From Methyloceanibacter sp. (GTDB lineage: Bacteria; Pseudomonadota; Alphaproteobacteria; Rhizobiales; Methyloligellaceae), in the NCBI GenBank assembly GCA_029287395.1, contig JARFRF010000029.1, positions 1 to 46,825 of the forward strand: a DNA stretch of 46,825 bases, in the 5' to 3' direction. Below, in pieces: positions 9,829 to 18,344 of this stretch (position 1 is the first letter of the stretch; each line of letters begins with the position of its first letter). The position numbers were made by a program, and so were the translations under genes. The notes under the pieces were generated by a model that did no database searches, was not told where the DNA came from, and saw nothing but the letters and a program-made list of their open reading frames with translations.

Positions 9829-10974
9829 CTAGCCTGCCTTTGCAAACCGCACTTTCAGGCTACGGACATTACTTGGCGGTGCCGGGATCTGTTTCAAGAA
9901 TGGTGCGTCCTCGTCGGGGCCGAGCTCGGCAGCGCCAACTTCGGTTGTCCATTCCGAGATCTCCTCACCGTTCTCATCGCGAAGCACGATGATTACGGTC
10001 GGCACGCTCATGGCCGCGGAGCCGGTATTGCGGACGCTCCCCTGAACCTCAAGAACATTCTGGCCGCTTGCATTCGTCCAGCCGTAGCGGACACCCTCGA
10101 ACTGTAGCCCTTGTGCACCGGCTTGCATCCCGAGCGCAGAGTAAAGATGAGAGGCGCCGGGGAGAATGGAGACGGTCGTCTGAGGTGCGAGGAAGAATAA
10201 GCCAAGCACGCCAAGGACGATCACGCCGAGGATACCCCAGCCGATTGCAACAACTGGTGGCTTCTTCTTTTGCGTCTCGGCGCTCGCCGTGGCCAGGGAC
10301 TCGCCGAAGGCTTCAGCCGCCAAATTCGCGTCTGCCGCTGCGGGACTGTCATCGATCCCTGGGAAAGCTGCGTCGAACGACGCATCCGCCTCGGCCGATG
10401 ACGAACCGGGAGCACCCTGGTCCTGCGGCGGCGCCATTCCGGGCGGTGGCGGCATCTCTGGGGCGGGCGCCTCACTTGCCGGCTTGCTCTTGCCCATCAG
10501 CTTGCCAAAGAGGCCACCCTTTGTTGCCGCTTCTGGTTCGGGCGGTGACGGCGGCGCGGCAGGTCCTGCCTCGCCGACCGGCGGAAATCCTGCAGGGGCC
10601 GCTGCGCCTGGCGGCACCTGTGGCGGCATCTCTGGCGGCGGCGCAGCCTGAGGCGGGGCTTGCGGGGGTACAGCAATGCCGGGCGGCGGAGCCGATGACG
10701 GCGGCGTTGGAGCGGCCGCCGGCGTTGGAGTTGGTGTGGCAGCCGGTTGCGGCGGAACGGGCGCCGCCAGCGTTGGAGGAGCGGCTGCCGGCTGAGGAGC
10801 GGCTGCCGGTTTAGGCGCGGGAGCCGGCTGCGGCGGCACCGCCTCAGCTTCGGCCGGTTGCGCCTGCCAGACGTGACCACATTTCGCGCAGCGGACTTTG
10901 CGGCCCTCAGGCGGGAAGGCCGCCTTGATTTGGTATCGCGTTCCGCACGCCGGACAAATTATCAGTGTCGCCAT
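9829..10974 (-). CDS. MJ0042-type zinc-ribbon protein with Pro/Ala-rich linker and DUF3426-like C-terminus
   Basis: A 381-residue protein in three parts. The N-terminus is a zinc ribbon with two CxxC knuckles (CPACGTRY at about residue 8 and CAKCGHVWQ at about 29). Residues about 40-220 are a low-complexity Pro/Ala/Gln linker, probably disordered. A transmembrane helix (VVAIGWGILGVIVLGVLGLFFLA) near 245-268 precedes a C-terminal beta-rich domain (VLEVQGSVRNTGS...VPTVIIVLRDENGEEI) that resembles DUF3426. It diverges from ftsE-ftsX, an arrangement shared by many alphaproteobacteria. Function is unknown; membrane sensing or scaffolding is only a guess. Confidence 0.85.
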   Translation of the reverse strand: MATLIICPACGTRYQIKAAFPPEGRKVRCAKCGHVWQAQPAEAEAVPPQPAPAPKPAAAPQPAAAPPTLAAPVPPQPAATPTPTPAAAPTPPSSAPPPGIAVPPQAPPQAAPPPEMPPQVPPGAAAPAGFPPVGEAGPAAPPSPPEPEAATKGGLFGKLMGKSKPASEAPAPEMPPPPGMAPPQDQGAPGSSSAEADASFDAAFPGIDDSPAAADANLAAEAFGESLATASAETQKKKPPVVAIGWGILGVIVLGVLGLFFLAPQTTVSILPGASHLYSALGMQAGAQGLQFEGVRYGWTNASGQNVLEVQGSVRNTGSAAMSVPTVIIVLRDENGEEISEWTTEVGAAELGPDEDAPFLKQIPAPPSNVRSLKVRFAKAG

Positions 10975-11111
10975 TTTGATTGCCGCAATCGCCCACTACA
11001 CCATGAATATGCGGGACGCCCCATTCGGTTACCCTATAACATTGATACAGGACGGAGAGTTCAGCATAAAGTGTCAGTATTCTGCAATGTTAAGAGACGC
11101 AAGGAAGTCGG

Positions 11112-11789
11112 TTGATCCGCTTTGACAATGTCGGACTGCGCTATGGCTCCGGACCGGAAATCTTGCGCGATGTCACCTTTCACGTTCACCCAGGCTCCTT
11201 TCACTTCCTGACGGGACCTTCTGGTGCCGGGAAAACCTCGCTTTTGCGGCTTCTGTTCATGTCGATTCGTCCTAGTAGAGGCTTAATCTTCGTTTTTGGT
11301 GAGAATCTCGCCGATCTGCCGCCTGCTGGTCGGGCTGCTCTCCGGCGCCGAATCGGGATTGTTTTTCAAGACTTTAGACTCTTGGATCATTTGACAACTT
11401 GGGAGAACGTCGCGTTGCCGCTGCGCGTCATGGGCAAGAACGAGAGCTATTATGCCGATGACGTAACCGATCTGCTGCGCTGGGTTGGGCTCGGGGATCG
11501 TATCCACGCCTATCCAGAAACGTTATCTGGCGGTGAGAAACAGCGTGCGGCGATCGCTCGGGCCGTGATCGGGCGTCCTGAACTACTTCTCGCGGATGAG
11601 CCGACGGGCAATGTGGATCCGGCCATCGGCAACCGATTGCTGCGTCTGTTCGTTGAACTAAATCGCTTGGGAACATCAGTGATCATTGCAACCCACGACT
11701 ACGGTCTTATGGACCAGCTCGACGCGCCAAGGCTTATGCTGCAAAAAGGCCGCCTTCAGGTCGCAGCACCTCAGCTCACTGCGCAGTAG
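11112..11789 (+). CDS. ftsE: cell division ATP-binding protein FtsE
   Basis: ATPase of the FtsEX complex, which couples divisome assembly to periplasmic peptidoglycan hydrolase activation. The 225-residue product carries Walker A GPSGAGKT (about 36-43), Q-loop, signature LSGGEKQR, Walker B LLLADEPTG and the H-loop ATHD. The start is TTG: AAGGAA lies five bases upstream, and translation from it gives the FtsE N-terminus (M)IRFDNVGLRYG. ftsX follows after 16 bases. The gene diverges from the zinc-ribbon gene across a 137-base spacer that should hold both promoters. Confidence 0.95.
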   Translation: MIRFDNVGLRYGSGPEILRDVTFHVHPGSFHFLTGPSGAGKTSLLRLLFMSIRPSRGLIFVFGENLADLPPAGRAALRRRIGIVFQDFRLLDHLTTWENVALPLRVMGKNESYYADDVTDLLRWVGLGDRIHAYPETLSGGEKQRAAIARAVIGRPELLLADEPTGNVDPAIGNRLLRLFVELNRLGTSVIIATHDYGLMDQLDAPRLMLQKGRLQVAAPQLTAQ

Positions 11790-11805
11790 AGTAGGTGAGA
11801 GAGAC

Positions 11806-12804
11806 GTGACCCTACTCAGCGACTTGAAGGGCTATCCCTGGACAAGCCTGCTCGCGGGTATTCTTCCGTCCCGCCTTGCGGCGCGGCTGCCGCAGCGCTT
11901 TCAGGCCCCTTCCTCTCAAATCGTTCCACCGGCTTCCGTAGCGGGCCGGGCACTTACAGTCGTGATCGCCATTATGACTTTCTTGGCCTGTTTGACAGCA
12001 GGCGGAGTCTATATGGTGCATCAATCCGCGAGCGCTTGGGTGGACGACATCGCAAGTGAGGTCACTATCGAGCTCAATCCGCTGGAGACGACGGATATCG
12101 AAAAAAAGATGACGTTGGTGTCACTCTTTCTGGCGAAACAGCCGGGCGTGGCCCGCGTGAAGCCGATGAGCGCAGACGAGTCGGCCAAGTTGCTCGAACC
12201 CTGGATCGGCTCAACCGCCGCGCTTTCCGCACTGCCCGTTCCGCGCCTCATCGCCGTCGAGATCGACCGTTCAGACCCGCCGGATATCCGCGCTATCCAA
12301 AAGGCGCTCGGCGAGAATTTTGAAGGTGTGACACTAGACGACCACAGACGCTGGCAGTCGGAGATCAGACTCATTACGCGATCTACTGCGCTGGGTGGCA
12401 TCGCGATCTTGGGGCTTGTGGCCGCCGCGACCATCGCAGTCATAGTGTCAGCAACGCGAAGCGCCATGGTAACAAATCGCGAGATAATCGAAGTGCTCCA
12501 CTTCGTTGGCGCCAGCGACCGCTTTATCTCCAGCGAGTTCGAACGGCATTTTTTGGGCCTCGGGGTCCGAGCCGGGTTGGTTGGCGCGATTGCGGCGGCG
12601 ATCGCGTTTCTGCTTTTACCGCTGCTCGTTAGTTTGCTCGGTGGCGGTGCCGTTACCGAAGCGGAAACCCGTCGTCTGCTAGGAAGCGGCGAGCTCGATG
12701 CCGGCGGCTACTTTCTGCTTGTGTTGATAGTCCTGGTCATCGCGGCGCTGTGCATGGTTACGTCGCGGCTTGGGGTCTTCCGCATCCTCAAGACCTATGC
12801 TTGA
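11806..12804 (+). CDS. ftsX: cell division permease FtsX
   Basis: Membrane partner of FtsE. From GTG 11806 the protein has 332 residues with four predicted helices (about 46-72, 195-217, 250-275, 300-322) and a periplasmic domain of about 120 residues between helices 1 and 2, the FtsX topology. The track's ATG at 11686 lies inside ftsE and its added 40 residues match nothing in FtsX, so I reject it; GGTGAGAG just upstream of GTG 11806 supports the later start. The cytoplasmic loop after helix 2 has the expected VLHFVGASDRFI segment of FtsX-type permeases. Confidence 0.93.
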   Translation: MTLLSDLKGYPWTSLLAGILPSRLAARLPQRFQAPSSQIVPPASVAGRALTVVIAIMTFLACLTAGGVYMVHQSASAWVDDIASEVTIELNPLETTDIEKKMTLVSLFLAKQPGVARVKPMSADESAKLLEPWIGSTAALSALPVPRLIAVEIDRSDPPDIRAIQKALGENFEGVTLDDHRRWQSEIRLITRSTALGGIAILGLVAAATIAVIVSATRSAMVTNREIIEVLHFVGASDRFISSEFERHFLGLGVRAGLVGAIAAAIAFLLLPLLVSLLGGGAVTEAETRRLLGSGELDAGGYFLLVLIVLVIAALCMVTSRLGVFRILKTYA

Positions 12805-12893
12805 ACGCTGGTGAGCGGGGCATGGCCGATCGGCGTTCACCGGTCTAGGCAGTCTCAATTCTGCGCGGCTCATCGCCGTGTTCGGGGTATTTT

Positions 12894-13610
12894 TTGAACG
12901 AGAGCATCAACATTGACGGAAACGACGGCAAGCCGCGTACGGAGCACTTCTATCGCTTCCGCGGCCCCATTGGCTTCGTCCGACTCATCTTTGATAGTTC
13001 CATTCTGCTTTTGGTCATGTTGATTATTGGCTTCATCGTCTTCGCCAACGGACTGGCTCGCGAGCTAAAGGAACCAGCCCATGCCTCGGACGGTATAACC
13101 GTCTTGACGGGTGGCGTCTCCCGAATCGACGACGCCATGAGGCTGATGGCTCGGAAACAGGCCCGGCGCACCCTCATTACGGGCGTCCATCATCAAACCA
13201 CTGTTGAACAGTTGAAAGACCTTACGCCGGACGGCGCGCAGTATTTCGACTGCTGCGTGGATATCGACAAGGAGGCGCTCAATACGATCGACAACGCCCG
13301 GGAAACCGCTCGCTGGGTCCGCGAGAATGGCTATGGCTCTTTGATCGTCGTCACGTCCAATTATCACATGCCGCGGGCGCTGGCTGAACTGGAGCGCGCG
13401 ATGCCAAGCATCACCCTTGTCCCCTACCCCGTTGTGGCCAACAACGTTGAGGTCGCGCGCTGGTGGGAGTTCCCCGGGACGACAAAGCTGCTCTTGTCGG
13501 AGTACTTGAAGTATTTGCCAGCTCTTGGCAGGCTTTGGGCGACCAACCTCGCGCGGTTTGCGCTGCCGGGAAAGTTTGGACCGCCAGCGGACGAACTCGA
13601 GCCCCAATAA
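12894..13610 (+). CDS. YdcF/SanA-like DUF218 membrane protein
   Basis: A 238-residue protein with one N-terminal transmembrane helix (about 35-53) and a DUF218 domain. Family marks visible are ITVLTGGVSRIDDAMRLM, TLITGVH, and the late IVVTSNYHMPRALAEL. Members such as SanA and YdcF are linked to envelope integrity and antibiotic permeability; the exact reaction is unclear. The start is TTG with a weak GGGG upstream; no better in-frame start exists nearby. It sits 89 bases after ftsX and only four bases before the acyltransferase gene, so the three or four genes may share a transcript. Confidence 0.87.
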   Translation: MNESINIDGNDGKPRTEHFYRFRGPIGFVRLIFDSSILLLVMLIIGFIVFANGLARELKEPAHASDGITVLTGGVSRIDDAMRLMARKQARRTLITGVHHQTTVEQLKDLTPDGAQYFDCCVDIDKEALNTIDNARETARWVRENGYGSLIVVTSNYHMPRALAELERAMPSITLVPYPVVANNVEVARWWEFPGTTKLLLSEYLKYLPALGRLWATNLARFALPGKFGPPADELEPQ

Positions 13611-13614
13611 ACCG

Positions 13615-14340
13615 ATGGTGCGCTCGATCGTTTTCGGGATTCTGTTCTATATCACGACGGCCTTGTTCGTCGTTTTTGGATTTCCGTTCTTCTTCACGCC
13701 TCGCAGCTGGTCCATGGCGGCCCTGAAGGTCCATGCCCGGACCGAGCTTTGGCTTTTGAAGCATATCGTCGGCCTGGACTTCGAGGTGCGGGGCTTGGAG
13801 AGGCTGCCGGAACCGCCGTTTCTTGTCGCATCGAAGCATCAATCCGCTTGGGAGACATTCGCGCTCATCCCCCTATTTCGCGACCCGGCGTTCTTGATGA
13901 AGCGGGAACTGTTTTGGATTCCCATACATGGCTGGTTTTCGCACAAATTCGGGATGATCCCGGTTGATCGGGATAAGGGGCCGGCTGCGTTGCGCAACAT
14001 GCTCCACCACGCCAAGGACCGCATCGCGAAGGGACGGGAAATCATAATCTTTCCCGAAGGTACCCGTCGTCCGCCAGGCGCCCCGCCCGCCTACAAAACC
14101 GGGATTGTGCTGCTCTACAATGCCTTGGACGTACCATGCGTCCCCGTCGCCTTGAACTCGGGGATGTTTTGGCCCCGCCGCACTTGGCGAAGAAAACCGG
14201 GAACAATCATTGTGGAGGTGCTGGATCCCATTCAGCCAGGGCTCCCAAAGGCCGAGTTCATGCGCCGTCTGCAGGTTGCCGTTGAGGGCGCTTCAGACCG
14301 GCTAATGGCCGAGGCGGCCGCGAACGAAGAAACCCATTAA
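13615..14340 (+). CDS. plsC: 1-acyl-sn-glycerol-3-phosphate acyltransferase-like protein
   Basis: Membrane acyltransferase that probably converts lysophosphatidic acid to phosphatidic acid. From ATG 13615 it has 241 residues: an N-terminal transmembrane helix (about 3-27), the catalytic motif KHQSAWE (H75; HX4E in place of HX4D), and FPEGTR (146-151), the glycerol-phosphate-binding motif. HX4E variants are, as far as I recall, common in alphaproteobacterial PlsC proteins. The track start at 13525 lies within the preceding DUF218 gene and adds non-family sequence. An ornithine-lipid acyltransferase (OlsA) is an alternative because that family shares both motifs. Confidence 0.87.
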   Translation: MVRSIVFGILFYITTALFVVFGFPFFFTPRSWSMAALKVHARTELWLLKHIVGLDFEVRGLERLPEPPFLVASKHQSAWETFALIPLFRDPAFLMKRELFWIPIHGWFSHKFGMIPVDRDKGPAALRNMLHHAKDRIAKGREIIIFPEGTRRPPGAPPAYKTGIVLLYNALDVPCVPVALNSGMFWPRRTWRRKPGTIIVEVLDPIQPGLPKAEFMRRLQVAVEGASDRLMAEAAANEETH

Positions 14341-14489
14341 CCCCTTGTTAACAATTGAAGACTTGACGCCAGGGCTAGCAAAGTTCATATTTTGTTCCAC
14401 GCCGTGAAATCGGGCGACAGAGAGCTTGAATTTGCCGTCGCTGAACCCATTTCAATGAGTAGCTTCAAGGTTAACGGGTCCAATTCTTT

Positions 14490-14921
14490 ATGTGGTTGAG
14501 TTCTTCAGGCGCTTCAGAGATTGCACCCTCCGACAATCAGACCACTGGTCCGTCGGAGGAGCCGGCGCTCGTATGCGCCGAGGCGGCCTTCGATCAGGCC
14601 TTTCATTATTGGCGCGGCGCGTCGGGACGGCGGTATCTTCACAGCGTCTATTCCCTAGTGGGTTGCCCTGCTTTGCCCCAAGCAAACTTCATCTTGGTCC
14701 GCCGCCACGAGGACGGGTCACGCGAAGCGCTCTGTTTTGGAAATACTCGCGACGATGCAATGTCGCTAAATTTGGCTCGCTTGCGCCATGAAGGGGCGAA
14801 GATCGGCGCAAATGAAGTGCATATTCACCTTCTCGCGGACACGGCCGAGGCGCGAAAATTTGTCGAGTCAGATCTGACGGCCGCGCACACACGCCAGCCG
14901 GAAGCCTCTGAGGCTGCGTGA
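14490..14921 (+). CDS. small conserved-looking protein of unknown function
   Basis: A 143-residue soluble protein I do not recognise. It has a short polar N-terminus (about 1-28), then a compact mixed alpha/beta region with FHYWRGASGRRYLHSVYSLVGC and NFILVRRHEDGSREALCFGNT, and a helical C-terminus. Composition, GC and codon use resemble neighbouring genes, so it looks real. It lies between plsC and phaR with its own 149-base upstream gap, where TTGACG followed by an AT-rich CATATTTT about 18 bases on could be a promoter. No strong ribosome-binding site precedes the ATG. The phaR gene converges on it. Confidence 0.68.
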   Translation: MWLSSSGASEIAPSDNQTTGPSEEPALVCAEAAFDQAFHYWRGASGRRYLHSVYSLVGCPALPQANFILVRRHEDGSREALCFGNTRDDAMSLNLARLRHEGAKIGANEVHIHLLADTAEARKFVESDLTAAHTRQPEASEAA

Positions 14922-14992
14922 TCCGCAGCGATCTACGCCGCTAAGAACGGGGCAACCGTCAGTACTGTCGTTACTGGTAGCGCGTGTCCAAG

Positions 14993-15598
14993 TTAAGTGC
15001 GCGACAACTTCTCAAGCCGTTCCTGCATTGCTTGAAGCTCAGCCTTGAGCGTATCGATATCGTCATCGCTGGCTTCAGCTGCCGGCTGCTCGATGCTCCT
15101 GGGCGAGTCTTCGCTCACCTGAGAAGCACCTGAATCTGCACCAAACGGCGTGAACATGCCGAGCGTCTTTTCAAATGTCTCGAAATTCTTGCGCACCTGC
15201 TCCTGCACCGCATCGAACGCCGCCGTTCCGAACGTATCGGCAAAACGACGCCGATACTGTTCCTGCTGTTTGGTCAGGGAGTCGAGGCTGAATTCGAGAT
15301 AGGAAGGAACGAGCATCTGCATGCCATCGCCGTAGAAGCGGATCAGCTGCCGCAAAAAGCCGATCGGCAAGAGATTGGTGCCACGGCTTTCCTGCTCAAC
15401 GATAATCTGGGTCAGCACGGCATGGGTTAAGTCTTCGCCGGTTTTTGCGTCGTAAACGACGAAATCGCGCTCCGCGCGCACCATCTCGGCGAGATCTTCC
15501 AACGTCACATAAGTGCTTGTGTCGGTGTTGTAGAGCCTCCGGTTGGCGTATTTTTTAATGATGACCGGACGGCTATCCTGGTTCGCATCCTTTGCCAC
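14993..15598 (-). CDS. phaR: polyhydroxyalkanoate synthesis repressor
   Basis: Transcriptional repressor that binds DNA and also polyhydroxybutyrate granules, releasing phasin and pha promoters when polymer appears. The 201-residue product starts with the PHB_acc_N domain (VIIKKYANRRLYNT...TYVTLEDLAEMV, about residues 12-70), followed by a PHB_acc repeat region (about 75-125, LIRFYGDGMQMLVPSYLEFSL) and an acidic tail ending in a coiled-coil-like segment (DIDTLKAELQAMQERLEKL). It diverges from phaA-phaB, the usual arrangement. A 12-bp perfect palindrome in the spacer is a candidate operator. Confidence 0.96.
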   Translation of the reverse strand: MAKDANQDSRPVIIKKYANRRLYNTDTSTYVTLEDLAEMVRAERDFVVYDAKTGEDLTHAVLTQIIVEQESRGTNLLPIGFLRQLIRFYGDGMQMLVPSYLEFSLDSLTKQQEQYRRRFADTFGTAAFDAVQEQVRKNFETFEKTLGMFTPFGADSGASQVSEDSPRSIEQPAAEASDDDIDTLKAELQAMQERLEKLSRT

Positions 15599-15680
15599 GT
15601 GTGGTTTCTCCCATACCCCAAGAAACGCAGGGAATCCCCGCGCAAGCGGCTCTAAGCGCCTATCGGCAGCTGACGCTATG

Positions 15681-15692
15681 TCGCACGTGCGA
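15681..15692. promoter_or_regulatory. perfect 12-bp palindrome in the phaR/phaA spacer
   Basis: TCGCACGTGCGA reads identically on both strands and lies 83 bases from the phaR start and 132 bases from the phaA start. PhaR proteins of other alphaproteobacteria bind TGC/GCA-rich dyads, so this could be the autoregulatory operator. That assignment is inference; no promoter elements were clearly placed around it. Confidence 0.4.
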
Positions 15693-15824
15693 AAATAATT
15701 ACCACGTTAAGCGCATCGCACACCAGACACTTTGCAAGAAGCCTTGATTGGATGGGCTTGTTTGTCTTTCCAGCCGAGGTGCACTGCGGTATGACCGAGG
15801 ACGAGTTGCAGTCGGGAGGACAGA

Positions 15825-17006
15825 ATGAAAAACGCAGATATTGTGATTGTCAGCGCGGCGCGGACACCCGTTGGATCCTTTGGCGGGTCCCTTGCCGGCG
15901 TTCCGGCCCATACACTGGGCGAGACAGCCATTCGAGCCGCCCTTGAGCGCGCCGACGTGGATGCGAATGACGTCGACGAAGTGATTATGGGGCAGGTGCT
16001 CACGGCCGGCCAAGGTCAGAACCCGGCCCGCCAGGCGGCCATGGCGGCTGGCGTTCCAAAAGAGGCCACGGCCTGGGGTGTCAACCAAGTCTGCGGTTCG
16101 GGCCTCCGCTCGGTGGCACTGGGTGCACAGCAGATCGCGCTCGGCGATGCCGACATCGTGGTTGCGGGCGGTCAGGAGAACATGAGCATGTCTCCGCACG
16201 TCGCGAACCTGCGGAACGGGCATAAGATGGGCGACGTCAAGTTCATCGACTCCATGATCAAGGACGGCCTCTGGGAAGCCTTCAACGGGTACCACATGGG
16301 TAATACTGCGGAGAACGTCGCCAAGCAGTGGCAGCTGACCCGCGACGAACAGGACACCTTCGCGGTCGCCTCTCAGAACAAGGCGGAAGCAGCTAAGAAG
16401 GGCGGCAAGTTCAAGGACGAAATTGCACCCGTAACCATCAAGACCCGCAAGGGCGAGGTGGTCGTGGACGAGGACGAGTACATCCGCGAAGGGGCTACCG
16501 TCGAGGGCGTCGGCAAATTGCGCCCCGCCTTCGACAAGGAAGGTACCGTGACCGCGGGCAACGCGTCGGGCATCAATGACGGTGCGGCCGCCGTCGTTCT
16601 AATGACCGCGGACGAGGCCAAGAAGCGCGGTCTCACGCCGCTGGCCCGGGTGGCCTCCTGGGCCGTCGCCGGCGTAGATCCGACGATCATGGGCACGGGA
16701 CCCATTCCCGCCTCCCGCAAAGCTCTGGAAAAGGCCGGCTGGAAGGTCGCCGATCTCGACTTGGTGGAAGCCAACGAGGCCTTCGCAGCGCAAGCACTCG
16801 CCGTGAACAAAGACATGGGCTGGGACACCGAAAAGGTGAACGTGAACGGCGGCGCTATCGCCATCGGCCATCCGATCGGCGCGTCAGGCGCCAGGGTTCT
16901 CGTCACGCTGCTTCATGAGATGCAGAAGGCTGACGCAAAGAAAGGCCTGGCCACGCTATGCATCGGCGGTGGCATGGGCGTCGCTATGTGCCTTGAGCGC
17001 GACTAA
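15825..17006 (+). CDS. phaA: acetyl-CoA C-acetyltransferase (beta-ketothiolase)
   Basis: Biosynthetic thiolase that condenses two acetyl-CoA to acetoacetyl-CoA, the first step toward polyhydroxybutyrate. The 393 residues carry the acyl-accepting cysteine in NQVCGSG (C90), the catalytic histidine in [10 protein letters not shown] (H349) and the second cysteine in LCIGGGMG (C379). GGGAGG lies eight bases before the ATG. phaB follows after 110 bases with a hairpin between them; the neighbours make the anabolic role more likely than fatty-acid degradation. Confidence 0.97.
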   Translation: MKNADIVIVSAARTPVGSFGGSLAGVPAHTLGETAIRAALERADVDANDVDEVIMGQVLTAGQGQNPARQAAMAAGVPKEATAWGVNQVCGSGLRSVALGAQQIALGDADIVVAGGQENMSMSPHVANLRNGHKMGDVKFIDSMIKDGLWEAFNGYHMGNTAENVAKQWQLTRDEQDTFAVASQNKAEAAKKGGKFKDEIAPVTIKTRKGEVVVDEDEYIREGATVEGVGKLRPAFDKEGTVTAGNASGINDGAAAVVLMTADEAKKRGLTPLARVASWAVAGVDPTIMGTGPIPASRKALEKAGWKVADLDLVEANEAFAAQALAVNKDMGWDTEKVNVNGGAIAIGHPIGASGARVLVTLLHEMQKADAKKGLATLCIGGGMGVAMCLERD

Positions 17007-17038
17007 GTCGACGCACTTGAAGCGAGAGAAAAATTCGT

Positions 17039-17062
17039 GTGGGGTGGCCTAGGCTGCCCCAC
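17039..17062 (+). other. inverted repeat between phaA and phaB
   Basis: GTGGGGTGGCC and GGCTGCCCCAC form a hairpin with a six-pair GC outer stem and a short inner stem. It is followed by ATTCGG rather than a T-run, so a Rho-independent terminator is unlikely; partial attenuation or mRNA stabilisation between phaA and phaB fits better. Confidence 0.4.
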
Positions 17063-17116
17063 ATTCGGATTGGCGGTTAAAGAGACAAGCGTGGAAGCGC
17101 ACTAAGGGAGGATGCT

Positions 17117-17839
17117 ATGGGAAGGGTGGCACTTGTCACTGGTGGTACACGCGGCATAGGCGCCGCGTGCAGTAAGGCACTCAAGGACGCCGGCTATAAC
17201 GTCGCCGCCAGTTACGCCGGCAACGACGACGCCGCGAACGCCTTTAAAGCTGAAACGGGAATTTCGGTTTTCAAGTGGGACGTTGGTGACTACGCGGCCT
17301 GCGAGAAGGGCGTTGCCGCCGTGGAAGCCGAAGTCGGTCCGGTTGAGGTGCTGGTCAACAATGCCGGTATCTCTCGTGATGCCATGCTGAACAAAATGAC
17401 CGCTGAGCAGTGGTCGGAAGTTATGCGCACTAATCTGGACTCCGTCTTCAACGTGACGCGCCAGGTCATTAACGGCATGCGCGACCGCAAATTCGGTCGC
17501 ATCATCTCGATCTCCTCGATTAACGGCCAGCAGGGCATGCTCGGGCTCTCCAACTACTGCGCTGCCAAGGCCGGCATGATCGGCTTCACCCGCGCTGTTG
17601 CCTTGGAAGGCGCACGCAAGGGCATTACCGCCAACGCCATTGCGCCAGGTTATGTAGCGACGGAGCTCCTGAAGGGCGTGTCAGAGAAAGTCATGGAAGC
17701 CATCGTGGGCCAGATCCCAGTGGGCCGTCTCGGCGAAGCTGAGGAAGTGGCCCGCTGTGTTGTCTTTTTGGCTGCCGACGAAGCGGGCTGGATCACCGGC
17801 TCGACGATCAGCGTCAATGGCGGTCAGCTGGCTGACTGA
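17117..17839 (+). CDS. phaB: acetoacetyl-CoA reductase
   Basis: NADPH-dependent short-chain dehydrogenase that reduces acetoacetyl-CoA to (R)-3-hydroxybutyryl-CoA, the monomer of polyhydroxybutyrate. The 240-residue protein shows the cofactor loop TGGTRGIG (8-15), NNAG (81-84), the catalytic serine in ISSING (about 133), Y147 and K151 in YCAAK, and the C-terminal GSTISVNGGQ. A very good ribosome-binding site, GGGAGGA, precedes the ATG. PHA synthase is absent from this window. Confidence 0.96.
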   Translation: MGRVALVTGGTRGIGAACSKALKDAGYNVAASYAGNDDAANAFKAETGISVFKWDVGDYAACEKGVAAVEAEVGPVEVLVNNAGISRDAMLNKMTAEQWSEVMRTNLDSVFNVTRQVINGMRDRKFGRIISISSINGQQGMLGLSNYCAAKAGMIGFTRAVALEGARKGITANAIAPGYVATELLKGVSEKVMEAIVGQIPVGRLGEAEEVARCVVFLAADEAGWITGSTISVNGGQLAD

Positions 17840-17882
17840 GCTCGTTGTGCGACAAGCGATACCGCGACGAAACTTGCGCCTC

Positions 17883-18344
17883 TCAAGTGCTCGATGAGCC
17901 TTCGGGCTCCCAGCCTTGGGGGGCGAGTTCGAATCTGTCGAACAAGAATCCCGGTGCGACAGTGCAACCGACCAGCGTCCACGCGCCCAGTGTTTGCGCG
18001 CTTTGCCACGCGTTGGCCGGAACGAAAGCCTGAGGATGTTCCCCGGAGAATAAATCCGCGCCAAGTGTGAATGTCTTGATCGAGCTGTTCTCGTCGGCCA
18101 CCTTCAGCAGCAGTGGCGCCCCCCGGTACCAATGCCAAGTCTCAGCCGCGTCGACACGATGCCAATGAGACACCTCACCCTCCGTCAGTAGAAACAGGAT
18201 TGCCGTTGAATGAGAGCGGCCATCAACGCCGCGCTCGTCTCGGAACGTTTCCCTGTACCACCCGCCCTCCGGGTGACGCTCCAGACCGAGATGGGTGATG
18301 ACCTCCTCGGCGCTCGGCATCGGCCCGCTTGAAGTATCGGTCAC
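17883..18344 (-). CDS. cupin protein, DUF985 family
   Basis: A 153-residue single-domain cupin. The motifs RHPEGGWYRETF, TAILFLLTEGEVSHWHRVDAAETWHWYRGAPL and the late TLVGCTVAPGFLFDRFEL are those of DUF985. The histidines in SHWHRVDAAETWHWY probably bind a metal. The reaction is not established for the family. The gene starts at GTG and overlaps the last base of gloB, so the two are translationally coupled. It ends near phaB, which converges on it. Confidence 0.9.
   Translation of the reverse strand: MTDTSSGPMPSAEEVITHLGLERHPEGGWYRETFRDERGVDGRSHSTAILFLLTEGEVSHWHRVDAAETWHWYRGAPLLLKVADENSSIKTFTLGADLFSGEHPQAFVPANAWQSAQTLGAWTLVGCTVAPGFLFDRFELAPQGWEPEGSSST

Noticed and set aside
10068-10814. 248-codon plus-strand ORF opposite the Pro/Ala-rich linker
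   Set aside because: Low-complexity antisense frame produced by the repetitive linker codons.
10898-11125. 75-codon plus-strand ORF before ftsE
   Set aside because: It overlaps the start of the zinc-ribbon gene and of ftsE, has no ribosome-binding site and no family resemblance.
11686-11805. Upstream start for ftsX
   Set aside because: It lies inside ftsE in another frame and its translation does not resemble FtsX.
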